Shown here: positions 6,332 through 6,384 of the stretch, one piece after another | How positions within the stretch are numbered: position 1 is the first letter of the stretch | Layout of the letters: the number at the start of each line of letters is the position of its first letter | NCBI GenBank assembly: GCA_029932445.1 | Contig: JAOZQB010000016.1 | Span: 1 to 6,384 of the forward strand | Direction: 5' to 3' | DNA length: 6,384 bases | Source of the DNA: Bacteroidales bacterium | GTDB taxonomy: Bacteria; Bacteroidota; Bacteroidia; Bacteroidales; JAADGE01 | Program-made: the position numbers and the translations under genes | The notes under the pieces: model-generated | Seen by the model: only the letters and a program-made list of their open reading frames with translations | What the model was told of the DNA's origin: nothing | Databases searched by the model: none

Positions 6332-6384
6332 CCCGGAGGATTGATATCCGTCGTCTGACGGACACGAGTTCAATTCTCGTTCTC
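6332..6384 (+). repeat. Partial tRNA-Met 3'-half copy with an inserted hairpin, running off the window edge
   Basis: CCCGGAGG at 6332-6339 repeats tRNA bases 6246-6253 (3' strand of the anticodon stem plus variable loop). The 22 nt at 6363-6384 repeat tRNA bases 6255-6276 exactly (T arm and part of the acceptor stem) at an offset of 108 nt. Between them the tRNA has one base (T6254), whereas this copy has 23 nt (6340-6362) with a perfect 6-bp hairpin TCCGTC/GACGGA and loop GTCT (6347-6362). No 5' half follows the terminator: I find no GGCGAGA-like acceptor strand or D arm in 6318-6331. It is therefore not a complete second tRNA within this window. It could be an attachment-site remnant, a decayed gene copy or a tRNA-derived element. 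Confidence 0.75.

Noticed and set aside
6318..6384. A second complete tRNA gene after the first
   Set aside because: There is no 5' acceptor strand or D arm between the terminator and the repeat, and the hairpin at 6347-6362 does not make a 5-bp stem with a 7-nt anticodon loop.

Overview
The window looks like chromosomal DNA from a member of the Bacteroidota (Bacteroidetes). It is AT-rich and mostly lacks Shine-Dalgarno sequences. The tRNA promoter matches the Bacteroidetes -7 consensus TAnnTTTG. Several proteins are of types familiar from that phylum: a Bacteroidetes-style START-like protein, a fused RibBA, and a long LptF/LptG-type permease. The class or genus cannot be fixed from this sequence.

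Layout: seven protein genes lie on the minus strand and read from right to left. At the right end, a tRNA gene reads the opposite way. In minus-strand order the genes are: a START-like domain protein (6098-5721); a YbjQ/UPF0145 protein (5706-5392); a 40-residue single-span membrane protein (5384-5262); an LptF/LptG-family permease (5145-3664); a family 4 glycosyltransferase (3653-2442); a membrane family 2 glycosyltransferase (2445-1261); and RibBA (1139 to the left edge, truncated by the window). No gene-free stretch exceeds about 120 bases. The three spacers (1140-1260, 5146-5261, 6099-6206) are AT-rich.

Two transcription groups are suggested. The first is START-like, YbjQ and the small membrane protein, with gaps of 14 and 7 nt. 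The second is the permease and the two glycosyltransferases, with a 10-nt gap and then an ATGA stop/start overlap. RibBA lies 121 nt further on and may have its own promoter. The permease belongs to the machinery that extracts lipopolysaccharide from the inner membrane, and the two glycosyltransferases plausibly build a surface glycan or glycolipid, so the second group has an envelope theme. RibBA is riboflavin housekeeping.

Right end: a tRNA with anticodon CAT (6207-6280) has a good promoter and a strong 12-bp intrinsic terminator. Beyond the terminator, at 6332-6384, is a partial second copy of the tRNA 3' half. It carries a 23-nt hairpin-bearing segment where the tRNA has one variable-loop base, and it runs off the window edge. 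This tRNA-like fragment is the least explained structure here. I see no CRISPR array, insertion sequence, defence system or clearly new multi-gene system.
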